A DNA stretch of 8,189 bases, taken from positions 1-8,189 of the forward strand of contig JACPHN010000274.1 of NCBI GenBank assembly GCA_016188575.1, read 5' to 3'. Under the pieces are notes generated by a model. The model had not been told where the DNA came from and did no database searches. It worked only from the letters and a program-made list of their open reading frames with translations. Made by a program: the position numbers and the translations under genes. The DNA is from Candidatus Schekmanbacteria bacterium (GTDB taxonomy: Bacteria; CSSED10-310; JACPHN01). Positions within the stretch are counted from its first letter, which is position 1. Each line of letters opens with the position of its first letter. Below, piece after piece: positions 6,246-8,189 of this stretch.

Positions 6246-8150
6246 ATGAACGTCATCTCCCCCAAAAAACTCATCGAAGTCGCGCTGCCCCTGGACAAGA
6301 TCAACGCGGCGGCGGCGCGAGAGAAGTCGATCCGCCACGGCCATCCGTCCACGCTGCACTTGTGGTGGGCACGGCGGCCACTGGCGGCGGCTCGGGCGGT
6401 GATCTTCGGGCAACTCGTCCACGATCCCGAGGACCTGTGGCGCTGCCAGAACCCAGGCAAGGAGCCGAACGCCCAGGTGCGCGGCCACTGGACCAAAGCC
6501 CGCGCCCGGCTCTTTCGGATCATCGAGGACCTCGTCCTGTGGGAGAACACGACCAACGAGAACGTGCTGAACACCGCCCGCGAGGCGATCCGCGAGAGCT
6601 GGCGGCAGACCTGCGAGCTGAACAAGGACCACCCGCGGGCCAAGGAGCTGTTCGACCCCGACAAGATGCCCGGTCTGCACGATCCCTTCGCGGGTGGCGG
6701 CTCGATCCCGCTCGAGGCGCAGCGCCTGGGGCTGGAGGCGTATGCGAGCGACCTCAACCCGGTGGCGGTTCTGATCAACAAGGCGATGATCGAGATTCCG
6801 CCCAAATTCGCAGGAAGGCCACCCGTCAACCCGGACGCGCGGGCGCAGATGCGCAGGACGGGATGGCACGGCAAGGGCGCGCAAGGACTCGCGGAGGATG
6901 TGCGCTACTACGGCAAATGGATGCGCGACGAGGCCGAGAAGCGCATCGGGCATCTCTACCCCAAGGTCGAGATCACCCCCGAGATGGCGCGGGAGCGCCC
7001 GGACCTCGCGGGCTACGTCGGCCAGAAGCTAACGGTGATCGCCTGGCTCTGGGCGCGCAGGGTCAAGAGCCCGAACCCGGTGTTTTCGCATGTCGACGTG
7101 CCGCTCGCGAGCACCTTCATTCTGAGCAGCAAGGCTGGCAAGGAGGCGTGGGTGGAGCCGGTCATCGAGAAAGGCGGCTATCGGTTCACGGTCAAGGTCG
7201 GCACGCCGCCGGTGGGGGCGAAGGAGGGGACGAAGTTGGCGCGTGGGGCGAACTTTCGCTGTCTGATGTCGGGAACGCCGATTGGAGAAGACCACATCAA
7301 GTCTGAAGGATGCTCGGGCCGAATGGGCGCCAAGATGATCGCCGTGGTTGCTGAGGGGACTCGTGGTCGGGTCTATCTAGCGCCGACGCATCAAATGGAA
7401 ACTGTCGCGGAGAGCGCGGATACCACTTGGAAGCCGGACCTGAAGATGCCGCGCGATCGGCGATGGTTCTCGCCACCACTCTACGGTATGCCTAGCTACG
7501 GCGACCTCTTCACCCCCCGCCAACTGGCAGCCCTGACGACCTTCTCGGACCTGGTGACGCAGGCGCGCGAGCGTGTGAAGCGCGACGCCCTTGGAGCCAG
7601 GATAGAGGGGAGAGGAGTGAGCAGTGAGAACAGACCTCTCTCACCTCACTCCTCTGACCTCACTCCTCTTGCCGAAGGCGGCTCCGGCGCCAGGGCGTAT
7701 GCGGAGGCGGTGAGTGTGTATTTGGGGTTTGTCGTAGACAAATGCAGCGACTACTGGTCTTCAATCTGTAGCTGGCATTCTAGCAAGGAACTCATCCGCA
7801 ACACCTTTGGTCGTCAAGCGATTCCAATGATGTGGGACTACGCACAGGCATACCAATTCTGCTCATCCTCTGGGAACTGGACATCGATGCTTGATTGGAC
7901 GTGGAAAGCGCTTGCGTCCACGCCAGCAGGCTGGTCTGGCATTGCAGCTCAGGCTGACGCGCAAAACCAGTCCAAGAGTACCGCCAAGTTCGTCTCCACC
8001 GACCCCCCCTACTACGACAACATCGGCTACGCCGACCTTTCCGACTTCGTAAGCGTTCACGGGGGTAACCGTGCGCTACAAGTGGGCTGGACACGCGGGC
8101 TTGACCAGTGCATTGCGGCAGAAGTCCTCTACCGTGCCGCAGCTCGCTGA
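6246..8150 (+). pseudogene. DUF1156-type adenine-specific DNA methyltransferase, truncated by an IS end
   Basis: This is an amino-methyltransferase using S-adenosylmethionine (COG1743-like), probably N6-adenine specific, which in anti-phage clusters marks self DNA. The N-terminal DUF1156 block has [18 protein letters not shown] (WWARRP at residues 40-45). The SAM-binding motif I is [14 protein letters not shown] (145-158), with the acidic partner in ASDLNP (Asp169). Motif IV DPPYYDN is at 586-592. Residues 602-634 (from VSVHGG to the TGA at 8148-8150) are unlike the family and begin exactly where an IS-like sequence starts. Family members, as I recall them, are roughly 900-1000 residues, so about the last third is lost, although both catalytic motifs survive. 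The Cys pairs of the zinc ribbon found in some COG1743 proteins are absent ([15 protein letters not shown]), which seems normal for this subgroup. A weak AGAGA lies 5 nt before the ATG. A small repeat at 7611-7669 has been inserted in frame. Activity of the truncated product is doubtful. Confidence 0.85.
7611..7669. repeat. Small inverted/direct repeat cluster inside the methylase gene
   Basis: AGAGGAGTGAG (7611-7621) has two perfect reverse complements downstream, CTCACTCCTCT at 7645-7655 and 7659-7669. The latter two lie within a 13-bp direct repeat, ACCTCACTCCTCT (7643-7655 and 7657-7669), with a 14-bp period. The segment is purine-rich then pyrimidine-rich, unlike the surrounding gene, and adds about 20 residues ([20 protein letters not shown]) just before the conserved [15 protein letters not shown] block without changing the frame. 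It resembles short palindromic intergenic-type repeats that have landed inside a gene. Its identity as a known repeat family cannot be settled from one copy. Confidence 0.6.
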
Positions 8151-8189
8151 CGCTCGCGGTCAGGTCGAGGGCTGTTGTCCTGGCGGCGA
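8049..8189. mobile_element. Terminal part of an insertion sequence, IS66-like
   Basis: Beginning at 8049 with GTAAGCGTTCACGGGGG, the sequence no longer matches the methylase family, which should continue past YADLSDF with further conserved residues. IS66-family elements characteristically begin with GTAA followed by a GCG-rich terminal repeat, and IS66 insertion duplicates 8 bp. If correct, 8041-8048 (CCGACTTC) would be one copy of the target duplication. The remaining ~120 bases to the window end contain no convincing coding frame on either strand and may be the non-coding end of the element. The other end and the transposase genes lie outside the window, so family assignment rests on the terminal sequence alone. 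A genomic rearrangement without an IS is the alternative. Confidence 0.5.

Noticed and set aside
5613-6953. Long minus-strand open frame (446 codons) opposite the toxin-antitoxin pair and methylase
   Set aside because: It is a GC-rich shadow of well-supported + strand genes. Its product shows no family motif and spans three real genes.
7643-7669. CRISPR-like repeats
   Set aside because: The two copies are 13 bp, separated by a single base, with no spacers, and lie inside a coding sequence.
8049-8189. 5' end of a group II intron in the methylase
   Set aside because: The boundary reads GTAAGCG rather than the GTGYG consensus, and no intron domain or reverse transcriptase is visible.

Overview
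The window is GC-rich, with strong G/C preference at third codon positions in most genes. This suggests a high-GC bacterium, probably a proteobacterium, but no taxonomic marker is present. Every gene I can support lies on the + strand. The content is that of an accessory or defence island rather than core genome: a P-loop ATPase, a large SNF2-type helicase with a C-terminal DUF3883 domain, a Phd/PIN toxin-antitoxin pair, and a DUF1156-type adenine-specific DNA methyltransferase. A helicase plus a DUF1156 methylase is the partnership seen in class 1 DISARM and in related helicase/DUF1156/DUF499 anti-phage clusters. The first ATPase is not a DISARM component that I recognise.

Layout. Positions 1-~145 hold the 3' part of an unrecognised gene in frame 1, which abruptly loses coding character. 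From 143 to 1921 there is an ATPase gene that appears to begin in the middle of a ParA/MinD-like domain. It is followed by a second, complete P-loop domain and a C-terminal helical part. The ATPase stop overlaps a 19-codon mini-ORF (1918-1977), whose own stop overlaps a GTG that is the most family-like start of the helicase (1974). The helicase runs to 5427 but changes frame at about 3205-3221, in the linker between its two RecA lobes. The linker also looks shortened there, so the gene is probably broken. A short intergenic region (5428-5526) carries a promoter wrapped around a near-perfect 26-bp palindrome. This drives an intact antitoxin (5527-5808) and PIN toxin (5805-6233). The methylase starts 12 nt after the toxin stop (6246) and is family-like through Phe601. 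At 8049 the sequence switches to what looks like the end of an IS66-type insertion sequence, which removes the C-terminal part of the enzyme. A small repeat (7611-7669) has been absorbed in frame into the same methylase gene.

How the genes work together (inference). ATPase, helicase and methylase would form one defence operon in which the methylase marks self DNA and the helicase/ATPase act on unmarked invading DNA. In this copy all three large genes show damage: a missing ATPase N-terminus, a frameshifted helicase and an IS-truncated methylase. The toxin-antitoxin module between them is intact, with its own autoregulated-looking promoter. The window therefore reads as a decaying defence island held or accompanied by an addiction module. 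The least described elements are the ParA-plus-second-P-loop ATPase coupled to the helicase, the mini-ORF relay at their junction, and the embedded toxin-antitoxin module.
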